DNA of 56,637 bases from Falsigemmobacter faecalis (GTDB lineage: Bacteria; Pseudomonadota; Alphaproteobacteria; Rhodobacterales; Rhodobacteraceae), in the NCBI RefSeq assembly GCF_003863335.1, contig NZ_RRAZ01000024.1, positions 1 to 56,637 on the forward strand, read 5' to 3'. Both the position numbers and the translations under genes were made by a program. This document shows positions 34,321 to 42,459 of the stretch, one piece after another. A model generated the notes under the pieces. The model worked only from the letters and a program-made list of their open reading frames with translations. It was not told the DNA's origin and ran no database searches. The first letter of the stretch is position 1. The number at the start of each line of letters is the position of its first letter.

Positions 34321-34343
34321 GGGCAGAGCCATGGGCTCTGCCC
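34321..34343. terminator. Terminator hairpin between convergent operons
   Basis: A perfect 10-bp stem, GGGCAGAGCC / GGCTCTGCCC, with a three-base loop lies between the amidase stop (34300) and the stop of the convergent alcohol dehydrogenase (34351). It can serve both directions. Confidence 0.7.
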
Positions 34344-34350
34344 GCCTGCA

Positions 34351-35538
34351 TCAGGCCGCGGTCTCAAGGATGCGGATGAAATCTTCCGGGCCGGTGATTT
34401 CACGCGGGTTGGTGCGGCCCCAGATGTCCTGCATGGTATAGTCGGCGATGGTCGCGAAACGCTCGGGCGTCACACCGACAGCCGAGAGCGAGCGCGGCAT
34501 GCCGAGCGAGGTGATGAAGGCGCAGGCCAGATCCCCGGCCGGGGTCCCGGGCGCGCCAAAGGCCGCCGAGATGCGCTTTTGCCGCTCGCCGTTCACTTCC
34601 GCATTCCAGCGCAGCACGAAGGGCGACATCACACAGGAGGTATAGCCATGCGGCACATCGCAAAGCCCGCCCAGCACATGGCCGATGGCATGGCTTGCGC
34701 CCATCGGCACGCCGCCGATGATCGGCAGCATCGACTGCCACACGCCGATCTGGCATTTCAGCCGCGCGTCGAGATCCTGCGGATCGGCTTTCACCCGCGA
34801 CAGCCCCTCAATCAGCAGCCGCAAAGCACTTTCGGCAAGCCCGTCGCAATAATCATTCGAGCGGAAGGACTGCAGCGTCTCAATCGCATGATCAAGCGCG
34901 CGCACCCCGGTCGAGAACCAGAGCCATTCGGGGGTATGCTGCGTCATGGCCGGATCAAGGATGATGCTGACCGGGGCCATCAGGCGGTGCTCATAGCCCT
35001 GCTTATGGCCGGTCTCACGATCCGTCGCGCCCGAGAGCGGGTTGAACTCACCGCCCGAAAGCGTGGTCGGCACGCAGATCGTGCGGATGCTCTGCGGGCG
35101 AAACTCCGGCAGCGCGGTCGGGTTGATCAGCTGGCCTTCGGCATTCACCTGGATATGCAGACGCCCCATATCGGCGGCGGTGCGGATATCATTGGACAGG
35201 CAGATCGGCACGATCTTGGCACAATCCGTGACCGAGCCCCCCCCGACCGAGACGATCAGATCGGCCTTGCAGTCCCGCGCCATCTCGGTCGCTGAGATAA
35301 CATCGGTGCGCGGCCCATGCGGAGCAACCCCGCTGAAGGTCGCGGCATGGCGCGCGCCAAGCGCGGCCTCAATGCGGCTGATTTCATCGGTGCTTTCACG
35401 CAGCGAGGCGCTGGTGATCAGCATCACCCGGTTCGCGCCCAGAAGGGCCGCTTCGGCGGCCAGAGCCTCAGCGGCGGGCTGGCCAAAAATCACCCGCTCG
35501 GTAGCGGTCAGGATAACGGTTCCGGCAGATATGGTCAT
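34351..35538 (-). CDS. Iron-containing alcohol dehydrogenase
   Basis: The 395-residue protein belongs to the group III (iron-type) alcohol dehydrogenase/maleylacetate reductase family. It has the nucleotide-binding stretch DLIVSVGGGSVTDCAK near residue 92. The metal-binding region is WLWFSTGVRALDHAIE, then MGASHAIGHVLGGLCDVPHG, with the conserved histidines around residues 255-275. It would oxidise a primary or hydroxy-acid alcohol, or reduce an aldehyde, with NAD(P). I chose ATG 35538 because GGAGGA lies just upstream; the longer frame adds 12 residues. It is the last gene of a minus-strand operon behind a BVMO and an acyl-CoA ligase. Oxidation of the alcohol released after ester/lactone cleavage is therefore a sensible role. 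Confidence 0.9.
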   Translation of the reverse strand: MTISAGTVILTATERVIFGQPAAEALAAEAALLGANRVMLITSASLRESTDEISRIEAALGARHAATFSGVAPHGPRTDVISATEMARDCKADLIVSVGGGSVTDCAKIVPICLSNDIRTAADMGRLHIQVNAEGQLINPTALPEFRPQSIRTICVPTTLSGGEFNPLSGATDRETGHKQGYEHRLMAPVSIILDPAMTQHTPEWLWFSTGVRALDHAIETLQSFRSNDYCDGLAESALRLLIEGLSRVKADPQDLDARLKCQIGVWQSMLPIIGGVPMGASHAIGHVLGGLCDVPHGYTSCVMSPFVLRWNAEVNGERQKRISAAFGAPGTPAGDLACAFITSLGMPRSLSAVGVTPERFATIADYTMQDIWGRTNPREITGPEDFIRILETAA

Positions 35539-35610
35539 AGAGCTTCCTCCCATGGGTGTAAGACCCGGCCGCACCCCCTCCTCCGGGGCGCGCGGTGGCC
35601 GGGCAGTTGG

Positions 35611-37266
35611 TCAGGCAGTGGCGGTAAAACGCTCGCTTTTCAGGCGGATCCCCGAGGCCTCGCGGTCCCAGGTGTCGGGGGTCACGGCTTCGGCGCGCAA
35701 CTCGTGCTTCAGCACTTTGTTGGACGGGGTTTTCGGCAGCGCCGGCAGCACGCGGATGTAGCGCGGGATCATGAAATAGGCCATGCGCGGGCGCAGCCAT
35801 TCGATGAGTTCGGCCGGATCAAGGCTGCGACCCTCAACCGGGGCCACGATGACCATGACGTCATCCTCCGCCAGATCCGAGGGCACGGCCACGGCGGCGG
35901 CTTCGCTGACATCGGGATGGGCGGCGACCTCGGCCTCCACCTCAAAGCTGGAGATATTCTCGCCGCGGCGGCGGATCGCGTCTTTCATACGGTCGACGAA
36001 GAAGTAATTGCCCTCTTCATCCTGCTGAAACGCATCGCCGGTGTGGAACCAGCCATTGCGCCAGGCTTTGGCGGTGGCCTCAGGATTTTTGTAATAGCCC
36101 GAGTTCATCCCCCAGGGACGGTCAGAGCGCAGGATCATCTCACCGGTTTTGCCGCGCGGCACTTCGCAGTCGTTCTCATCGACCAGACGCACCTCAACAC
36201 CGGGGCGGGCTTTGCCACAGGTGCCGCGCACCCTTGGGTTGGCTTCTGAGATGATCGGCGTTGAGATCTCGGTCATATTGAAGATCGTATGAACATCGAC
36301 CCCAAAGCGGCGGGCAAAGCTTTCGGAATTGGCCGCCAGCGGCACCATCAGCACAAGACGCAGCGGGTTTTCGGCATCCTCCTCGCGGGGGGGCTGCTTT
36401 TCAAGAAAGGTCGCCATAACGCCCAGAAGAAAGGCCACGGTGCAGTGGTTGTTGCGGATGGTCTGCCAATAGGTCGCGGTCTCAAAGCGCTCCACCACCG
36501 CGAAAGAGGCCCCGCGCGCCAGCATGCAATACATCGGCCCCATGCCACCGATATGGAACATCGGCGAATTGATGAGATAGCGGTCGGTGTCGCGCACGAA
36601 GGTCCAGGTCTCAGGCCCCGCATTGGTCCACAGATGCAGATAAGACGACAGCACCCCCTTGGAGGGACCCGTGGTGCCGGAGGTGAAGATGATCGACTGC
36701 GGATCCCAGGGCTCAATCGGGCGCTTCAGGGGCTGCAACACGCCGGAGGCGGGCAGCATGCTCTCTGCCCAGGTTTTGACCGGGAGCGGCGCATCGGCAC
36801 CGTCGCCGGACCCGAGCAGCAGGATCTGTTCGAGCCGGTGCAGCCCAAGCCCCGCCAGTCGCCCGGTCAGATCGGAATGCACCACCGCCAGTTTCGCATC
36901 CGAAACCTCGATCACATGCTCCAGCAGGCGACCCTTATAGGCGGTGTTGATCGGCACATAGACCGCGCCGATGTAGTTCAGCGCGAAGAACAGCCGGATC
37001 TGCTCGCGGCTGTTGGGGGCAAAGACCAGCACGTGATCGCCCTGGGCCACGCCAAGCGCCTGAAGCCCAAGCGCGGTCTGCAGGATCAGCTCGCGGAAGG
37101 CGGCGAAGCTCCATTCCTCGCCGGTATCGTCATAGCGCACGAAGGTCGCTTCGGGTGTTTCGCGGGCAAAGCGGTCGATCAGATTGCGCGTGACCACGCG
37201 GTCGCGGGCCGGGATGCGCGGATCGGTGGTTTCGGGAACGGCGGGCGCGTCGATACAGCTGAACAT
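35611..37266 (-). CDS. CaiC-like ATP-dependent acyl-CoA ligase
   Basis: This 551-residue ANL-superfamily ligase has the P-loop SIIFTSGTTGPSKGVLSS near residue 190. The motif TIFNMTEISTPI follows. The C-terminal block is GWFHTGDAFQQDEEGNYFFVDRMKD, then AIRRRGENISSFEVEAEV, with the adenylation lysine in LPKTPSNKVLKHEL. The RRGENISSFEVE form is characteristic of the crotonobetaine/carnitine-CoA ligase-like branch. It would activate a carboxylic acid to its CoA ester. It lies between the HapE-like BVMO (72-base gap) and the alcohol dehydrogenase on the same strand, so it belongs to the same operon. Confidence 0.92.
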   Translation of the reverse strand: MFSCIDAPAVPETTDPRIPARDRVVTRNLIDRFARETPEATFVRYDDTGEEWSFAAFRELILQTALGLQALGVAQGDHVLVFAPNSREQIRLFFALNYIGAVYVPINTAYKGRLLEHVIEVSDAKLAVVHSDLTGRLAGLGLHRLEQILLLGSGDGADAPLPVKTWAESMLPASGVLQPLKRPIEPWDPQSIIFTSGTTGPSKGVLSSYLHLWTNAGPETWTFVRDTDRYLINSPMFHIGGMGPMYCMLARGASFAVVERFETATYWQTIRNNHCTVAFLLGVMATFLEKQPPREEDAENPLRLVLMVPLAANSESFARRFGVDVHTIFNMTEISTPIISEANPRVRGTCGKARPGVEVRLVDENDCEVPRGKTGEMILRSDRPWGMNSGYYKNPEATAKAWRNGWFHTGDAFQQDEEGNYFFVDRMKDAIRRRGENISSFEVEAEVAAHPDVSEAAAVAVPSDLAEDDVMVIVAPVEGRSLDPAELIEWLRPRMAYFMIPRYIRVLPALPKTPSNKVLKHELRAEAVTPDTWDREASGIRLKSERFTATA

Positions 37267-37296
37267 GAAGTCCTCCCCAATGGTGTCGGGCGGTGC

Positions 37297-37324
37297 GGGT
37301 CCGGAGTTCTCCTCCGCCGGACCC
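37297..37324 (-). other. Stem-loop in the BVMO-ligase gap
   Basis: Inverted repeats GGGTCCGG / CCGGACCC with a 12-base loop lie between the BVMO stop and the ligase start. It could be an attenuator or mRNA-stabilising structure that sets different expression levels for the two genes. Confidence 0.4.
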
Positions 37325-37338
37325 GGCCGCAGATGGTT

Positions 37339-39282
37339 TCAGGCGCACGCAGCCTGTGCGGTGGCGGCCGGTGTCAGCTCAAAATCTTCCGGCCTGGCCC
37401 GGCGTGTCATGCGCCAGAAGTCATCATTGCGCCAGGGCGTAATGGCAACCACCCGGCCGCGCGAATTGCGGTACCAGTTCTCCATGCCCGGATGGGTCCA
37501 GACCATGCGCGAATGGGCCTCATCCACGCGGCGGGCATAGTCTTCATAGACCGGGGATTTCACCTCAACCGCCGCGAGATTTTCGCGCAGCATCATCTCA
37601 AGGACGCTCATCACATAATCCATCTGGTTCTCGATAGAACTGATGATGCTGCCGCCATGGCCAAGCCCCACATTGGGACCCAGAAGCGTGAAGAAATTCG
37701 GGAAACCCGCCACCACAGTGCCCAGATAGGCCTGCGCGTCATCGCCCTTCCAGACCTCACGCAGGCTCGCGCCGCCGCGCCCGATGACCGGCAGAGAGCC
37801 AAGGATTTCCGCCGCCTTAAAGCCGGTGGCAAGGATCAGCACATCGGCCTGATGCCGGCTGCCGTCCGAGGCGGTCAGAGTATCCCCTTCAATCTTCGTA
37901 AGCCGTTGATCAACCAGAGTTACATCGGGCCGCGCCACCGTGCGGTACCAGCCATTGTCGAGCAGCATCCGCTTGCCGAAGGGCGGAAAATCCGGCAGCA
38001 CCTTCTCCAGCAGGTCCTGGCGGGGCCCGAGTTCGGCCTTCACGTAATCGGTGAACATGCGGCGGTGATGATCATTGGTGGCGTTCAGCGCGCGCTCGGG
38101 GTGCGGCCAGTCGGGGTCTTTCTGCAGGCTTGGGTGGATGCGGTCGTTGAAGGTCCAGGCAAGGCGCTGGCGGTACCATTTTTGATAAAGCGGCACATTG
38201 GCCAGCAGCCAGCGCACCGGATCCGGCACCGCACGGCGGAACTGCGGGAAGGGCGCGGCCCATTGCTTTGAGCGGGCAAAGACCGTGAGATGGGCGGTCG
38301 CATCGGCGATGGCCGGGACGATCTGCATGGCGGTTGCGCCATTACCGACCACAGCCACTTTTTTTCCTGTAAGATCAAGGTTCTGCGGCCAGTGCGCGGT
38401 ATGGAAGGACTGACCCGAAAAACTCTCCAGCCCCTCAATCGGCGGTACCAGGGGCGTGTTCAGAACCCCCACGCCCGAGATGACGATGGCCGCGCGCTCC
38501 TCGGTGATCCGGCCATCGGCGTGGCGGATGCGGACCTGCCATTCGCGGCTTTCCTCCAGCCAGCGGGCCTCTTCGACCGTAGCCTCAAAGGTGGTGTGGT
38601 CGGCTAGGTTAAAGCGCTCGGCGACACCGCGGAAATAGGCGTAAAGCTCATCGCGCAGGGCGAAATACTGCGCCCAGTCATGCGGGGCAAAGCTGAAGCT
38701 GTAGATGTGGTTTGGTGTGTCAACCCCGCAGCCGGGATAGCGGTTTTCATACCAGGTGCCGCCGAAAGCGTCGTTTTTCTCAAAGATCTGAAAGGGGATC
38801 CCCGCCTTTTGCAGCCGGATTGCCGCACAGATCCCCGAGACCCCTGCCCCCACGATCAGCGCCCGAAAGCCCGCGCGCTGCGGCAGCGGCGCAAAGCGCC
38901 GTGCCTGAGGCCCGATCCCAAGGCCCGCAGCGATGTTTTCGCCATAAGCCTCAGGCACATCCTCGCCCATCGAGACCGAGAGCATGCGGGCGAGCAGCTC
39001 CGGCGCGGGACTGGCAAGGGCCACCTCTCCCGTCTCGCTCCAGCGGGTCAGGGCCGCGCAGGCGGCGTCGCGGATTTCGCGCTGAATCTCCGGTGGCAGG
39101 CGGGCATCGTCATTGTCATCAAGCCCGCGCGGGCGCAGCGGGCGATAGGGCGCCTCCAGCCATTTCAGATCCGCCGTCAGCTGCACCAGAACCATCAGCA
39201 GCGTCGGAATATTGGCACTCTCAACCGCCTCCTCCAGGCGGGTCAGATCAAGCCGTTCGGCGATTTTCTCTATATCGGACAT
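37339..39282 (-). CDS. Baeyer-Villiger monooxygenase (HapE/4-hydroxyacetophenone monooxygenase-like)
   Basis: This 647-residue flavoprotein has an N-terminal extension of about 140 residues, as in HapE-type BVMOs. It has FAD-binding VGAGVSG near residue 145, and GGTWYENRYPGCGVDTPNHI. The exact BVMO fingerprint FxGxxxHxxxWP is present as FSGQSFHTAHWP, followed by the NADPH-binding VVGNGATAMQI. It oxidises ketones to esters or lactones using NADPH and O2. The chosen ATG (39282) follows GAGGAAG; the longer frame adds 21 residues. It starts a minus-strand operon with an acyl-CoA ligase and an iron alcohol dehydrogenase, and it is divergent from an EstB-type esterase that could cleave its product. 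Its ketone substrate is unknown. Confidence 0.93.
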   Translation of the reverse strand: MSDIEKIAERLDLTRLEEAVESANIPTLLMVLVQLTADLKWLEAPYRPLRPRGLDDNDDARLPPEIQREIRDAACAALTRWSETGEVALASPAPELLARMLSVSMGEDVPEAYGENIAAGLGIGPQARRFAPLPQRAGFRALIVGAGVSGICAAIRLQKAGIPFQIFEKNDAFGGTWYENRYPGCGVDTPNHIYSFSFAPHDWAQYFALRDELYAYFRGVAERFNLADHTTFEATVEEARWLEESREWQVRIRHADGRITEERAAIVISGVGVLNTPLVPPIEGLESFSGQSFHTAHWPQNLDLTGKKVAVVGNGATAMQIVPAIADATAHLTVFARSKQWAAPFPQFRRAVPDPVRWLLANVPLYQKWYRQRLAWTFNDRIHPSLQKDPDWPHPERALNATNDHHRRMFTDYVKAELGPRQDLLEKVLPDFPPFGKRMLLDNGWYRTVARPDVTLVDQRLTKIEGDTLTASDGSRHQADVLILATGFKAAEILGSLPVIGRGGASLREVWKGDDAQAYLGTVVAGFPNFFTLLGPNVGLGHGGSIISSIENQMDYVMSVLEMMLRENLAAVEVKSPVYEDYARRVDEAHSRMVWTHPGMENWYRNSRGRVVAITPWRNDDFWRMTRRARPEDFELTPAATAQAACA

Positions 39283-39397
39283 AGGCTTACTTCCTCCCGA
39301 GGATGCGGCGCACCCTCCCGCCCGGATCCGGGCCTTCTCTTTCACAGTCCGTCTCCGGCTTGGTCTTGACCGGCTGCGACTCTGCGGATAGCGTCTG

Positions 39398-39422
39398 AAA
39401 CACTCGTCTAAAACAGATGTTT
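39398..39422. promoter_or_regulatory. Candidate operator dyad between BVMO and esterase operons
   Basis: The 214-base divergent promoter region contains the imperfect palindrome AAACACTCGTCT / AAACAGATGTTT; reading the right arm in reverse, 8 of 12 positions agree. The left half AAACACT recurs in the other BVMO promoter at 10337-10364. The TetR-type protein encoded at 43800-44483 is the natural candidate to bind it. Confidence 0.33.
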
Positions 39423-39496
39423 TATCCAGTCGTTTATATCTGTCAAGCGGGCTCTCGTGTCACCCGGATGTGACGCGAAGGAAGGGAGGGGGGAAG

Positions 39497-40705
39497 ATGA
39501 CGTCAGCCGTGAGTATCCGCGGAAGCTGTGCGCCCGAATTTGCGCGGCTCGGTGCGGAATTTGAGCGCAATTTCACCCATCGGGGGGAATTGGGCGCGGC
39601 GCTCTGCCTTTGGCATGAGGGGCGGAAAGTGGTGGATCTCTGGGGCGGGCTGACCGCGCCTGAGGGCGATCCCTGGCAGGAGGAGACGCTGCATCTGGTC
39701 TTTTCCTGCACCAAGGTGGCCAGCGCGCTTTGCCTGCATCTGCTGGTGGAGGAGGGCAGAATCGACCCCGATGCGCCCCTCAGCGCGGTCTGGCCGGAAC
39801 TGCGGGCGGGTCAGTTGGGCGGCACTTTGCGCATGCTTTTTGACCACAGTCTGGGCCTTCCGGCGCTGCGCGCGCCCTTGCCCGGTGATGCCATGCTGCG
39901 CCCGGATCTGATGGAAGAACGGCTGGCCGCCGAAGAGCCCTGGTGGGTCCCTGGCACAGGCCAGGGCTATCACGCGCTGACCTTTGGCTTTCTGGCCGGT
40001 GGGCTGGTGCGGCGGCTGACGGGCGAGAGCCTGGGGACGTTCTTTGCGCGCCGGATCGCAAAGCCCCTGGGGATTGAGTTCTACATCGGCCTGCCCGAAG
40101 CCCTTGAGCCCCGCGTCGCCCCGATTGAGGCGCACCGCAGCCGTCGGGACGCCCCCGAGACCGCCTTTCTGCGTGCCGCAAAGACGCCAGGAAGCGCGAC
40201 CCATGCCTTTGTTTTCAACTCCGGCGACTGGGCCGCGCGCGGGGTGAACAGCCGCGAAGGCCATGCCGCGGAAATCGGCGCGGCCGGGGGTATTTCCAAC
40301 GCCCGTGGGCTGGCCGGGCTTTTTGAAGCGCTGACCGAAGGCGGCCACCGCCTTGGCCTCAGCCGCGACCGGATTGCGGCATTTTCCACCGCCACCTCGG
40401 CCTGCCACTGCGACCAGGTGCTGCGGGTGCCCGCGCGCTTTGGGGCGGGCTTTATGCTGGGCATGGACAACCGCGCCCCGACCCGGGGGGGGGAGGGGCT
40501 GATCTTCGGGCGCAGCGCCTTTGGCCATATCGGCATGGGCGGCTCGCTGGGGTTTTCCGACCCCGGGGCGGGGCTCTCCTTTGGTTATGCGATGAACCGC
40601 CAGGGCCCGGGACTTTTTCTCAACGAAAGGGGGCAGGCGCTGGTTGATGCCGCTTACCTCTCGCTTGGCTACCAAAACAGCGCGCCGGGGTTCTGGCAGC
40701 GCTGA
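39497..40705 (+). CDS. Serine hydrolase / beta-lactamase-family esterase (EstB-like)
   Basis: This 402-residue class-C beta-lactamase-fold hydrolase has the SxxK motif SCTK at residues 70-73, so Ser70 is the nucleophile and Lys73 the base. A Tyr-containing second motif lies in GQGYHALTFGFLAGGLV near residue 156. A C-terminal FGHIGMGGSLGFSDP stretch stands in place of the KTG box. This is the EstB/carboxylesterase family VIII pattern. No signal peptide is visible, so it acts in the cytoplasm. It is divergent from the HapE-like BVMO and 34 bases before the TRAP binding-protein gene. It probably hydrolyses the ester or lactone made by the monooxygenase. Confidence 0.9.
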   Translation: MTSAVSIRGSCAPEFARLGAEFERNFTHRGELGAALCLWHEGRKVVDLWGGLTAPEGDPWQEETLHLVFSCTKVASALCLHLLVEEGRIDPDAPLSAVWPELRAGQLGGTLRMLFDHSLGLPALRAPLPGDAMLRPDLMEERLAAEEPWWVPGTGQGYHALTFGFLAGGLVRRLTGESLGTFFARRIAKPLGIEFYIGLPEALEPRVAPIEAHRSRRDAPETAFLRAAKTPGSATHAFVFNSGDWAARGVNSREGHAAEIGAAGGISNARGLAGLFEALTEGGHRLGLSRDRIAAFSTATSACHCDQVLRVPARFGAGFMLGMDNRAPTRGGEGLIFGRSAFGHIGMGGSLGFSDPGAGLSFGYAMNRQGPGLFLNERGQALVDAAYLSLGYQNSAPGFWQR

Positions 40706-40739
40706 TCTGACGCCGCAGTCATCCATCAGGGAGGATAAG

Positions 40740-41882
40740 ATGACGCTTTTGAAAACCACGCTTCTGACCGCCGCACTTGGCGCGGGCCTGGCCACCAGCC
40801 CCGCCTTTGCGCGCGAGCTGAACTTCGCCATCGGCCATCCGCCTGGCTCTTATACCATTCAGGGCGGTGAGGAATTCGCCAAAACCCTGTCGCAGGAAAC
40901 CGGCGGCGCATTGAGCGCGAAGGTTTATGCCATGTCGCTTTTGAACATGGCCGAAACTTCCTCCGGGCTGCGCGAGGGGCTGGCCGATATTGGCACCGTG
41001 ATGTCGACCTATTTCCCGGCAGAATTTCCGGCGACGAACTTCCTGCTGGATGCCTCGATGCTGTTGAACCTGATGGGCGAGGAGGCGGCGAAGGTTGCGG
41101 GTCCCGCCTATGCCGGGGCGATGGCGGAATATGTCATGCTGAACTGCCCGGAATGCACCACCGAATTTGCCGCGCAAAATCAGGTCTATACCGGGGCTGC
41201 GGGCACGCCGGGCTATGGGCTGAACTGCACCCGCCCGGTGGCCAGCCTTGAGCAGATGAAGGGCGCGCGTCTGCGCATCGGCGGCGCGGCCTGGGCGCGC
41301 TGGTCTGAGGCGGTGGGCGCGACCCCGGTCACCATGTCGGGCAATGAGATGCTGGAGGCGCTGTCGCAGGGCGTGCTCGACTGCATCGTGCTGGCGGTGC
41401 CGGATGTGCAGAACTTCGGCATGGGGGCCTCGGTCAAACATGTCACGCTGGGTGCGCCGGGCGGGGTCTATATTGCCTCGCTGACCAATGTGAACCGTGA
41501 GGTCTGGCAGGAGCTGTCAGAGGCGGAACGCGGTGCCTTTATGAAGGCGGCGGCGCGCGCCAATGCGGTGGCGACCTGGGCCTATCACGCGGGCGAGGCG
41601 GAGGTGCTGGAGAAGATCCGCGCCGGCGGCGTGCAGGTGCATCAGGCCGATGCGGCCCTGCGTGACGCCTCTGCCGCCTTTGTTGAGCGTGATCTGGCCG
41701 CCATGAGCGAGACGGCGAAGGGCAAGGGCCTCGCCCGCGCGCCGGAAATGCTGGCAGAGTTCCGCCCGCTGGTTGAGAAATGGGTCGGGCTGACCAAAGA
41801 TATCAGCGATGCGGAAGCGCTGACCGATCTTTACTGGCGCGAGGTCTATTCCAAAGTCGATGTGACCCGCCACGGCTTCTGA
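40740..41882 (+). CDS. TRAP transporter solute-binding protein (DctP family)
   Basis: This 380-residue periplasmic protein has a short signal peptide (LLKTTLLTAALGAGLATSPAFA, cleavage near residue 24). DctP-type blocks include REGLADIGTVMSTYFPAEFP and EQMKGARLRIGGAAWARW. VTMSGNEMLEALSQGVLDC follows, with the carboxylate-binding arginine expected in the RLRIGG segment. It would bind an organic acid and hand it to the DctQM permease encoded downstream. AGGGAGGA lies just before the ATG. A hairpin in the gap to dctQ probably lets this subunit be made in excess. Confidence 0.92.
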   Translation: MTLLKTTLLTAALGAGLATSPAFARELNFAIGHPPGSYTIQGGEEFAKTLSQETGGALSAKVYAMSLLNMAETSSGLREGLADIGTVMSTYFPAEFPATNFLLDASMLLNLMGEEAAKVAGPAYAGAMAEYVMLNCPECTTEFAAQNQVYTGAAGTPGYGLNCTRPVASLEQMKGARLRIGGAAWARWSEAVGATPVTMSGNEMLEALSQGVLDCIVLAVPDVQNFGMGASVKHVTLGAPGGVYIASLTNVNREVWQELSEAERGAFMKAAARANAVATWAYHAGEAEVLEKIRAGGVQVHQADAALRDASAAFVERDLAAMSETAKGKGLARAPEMLAEFRPLVEKWVGLTKDISDAEALTDLYWREVYSKVDVTRHGF

Positions 41883-41889
41883 GGCAGTC

Positions 41890-41915
41890 GCTTCGGGGCA
41901 GAGCTGCCCCGAAGC
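41890..41915 (+). terminator. Attenuator-like hairpin between TRAP binding protein and permease genes
   Basis: A perfect 11-bp stem, GCTTCGGGGCA / TGCCCCGAAGC, with tetraloop GAGC follows the DctP stop by seven bases. It has no T-tail. Partial termination or 3'-end protection of the binding-protein mRNA is the usual purpose of such a structure. Confidence 0.6.
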
Positions 41916-41940
41916 ACGCCCGCCTTTTCAGGATATTTCC

Positions 41941-42459
41941 ATGACATTGCTTTGGACCATCGCCACGCGGGTCACGCGGCTGGGCACCATCTTAGGTGGC
42001 ATCGCCATCGCCATGATGATGCTGCACGTGAGCTTTGATGTGCTGTCGCGCCATCTGTTCAACAGCCCGCTGCCGGGCACGCTGACCATGGTGACCTATT
42101 ATTACATGATTATCGCGACCTTCGTGCCGCTGGCCCATGCCGAGCACAAACGCGCCCATATCTCGGTCGAAGTGCTGACCGAGCGGCTGCCGCAGCGGCT
42201 GCAGCACCATCTGCAGGGCTGGATGTATCTGGCGACCGGCTGCGTCACCGGGCTTCTGGCCTGGCGATCCGCCACCGATGCGATGAAGGCGATGAAACTC
42301 GGGGCCTCGCAGGTTCAGGGCGCTGAGACCATTGCGGTCTGGCCCGCTTATTTCGCCCTGCCCTTTGGCGCGGGTCTGATGACGCTGCTGTTGGCTTTGC
42401 GCTTTGCGGCCTATCTGACCGGCCGCAGCGAAACCCTTGAGACGGAGGCTGCAGCATGA
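41941..42459 (+). CDS. TRAP transporter small permease (DctQ family)
   Basis: This 172-residue membrane protein has four hydrophobic segments. The first helix is IATRVTRLGTILGGIAIAMMM, followed by SFDVLSRHLFNSPLPG, a typical DctQ loop. AHAEHKRAHISVEVLTERLP follows in the cytoplasmic region. It is the small membrane subunit coupling substrate binding to the large permease in sodium-driven TRAP uptake. Its stop overlaps the start of the large permease gene by four bases (ATGA). Confidence 0.92.
   Translation: MTLLWTIATRVTRLGTILGGIAIAMMMLHVSFDVLSRHLFNSPLPGTLTMVTYYYMIIATFVPLAHAEHKRAHISVEVLTERLPQRLQHHLQGWMYLATGCVTGLLAWRSATDAMKAMKLGASQVQGAETIAVWPAYFALPFGAGLMTLLLALRFAAYLTGRSETLETEAAA

Noticed and set aside
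36289-38271. Plus-strand open frame of 660 codons
   Set aside because: It is antisense to the CaiC-like ligase and HapE-like BVMO, both of which are well supported. It has no ribosome site or motif.
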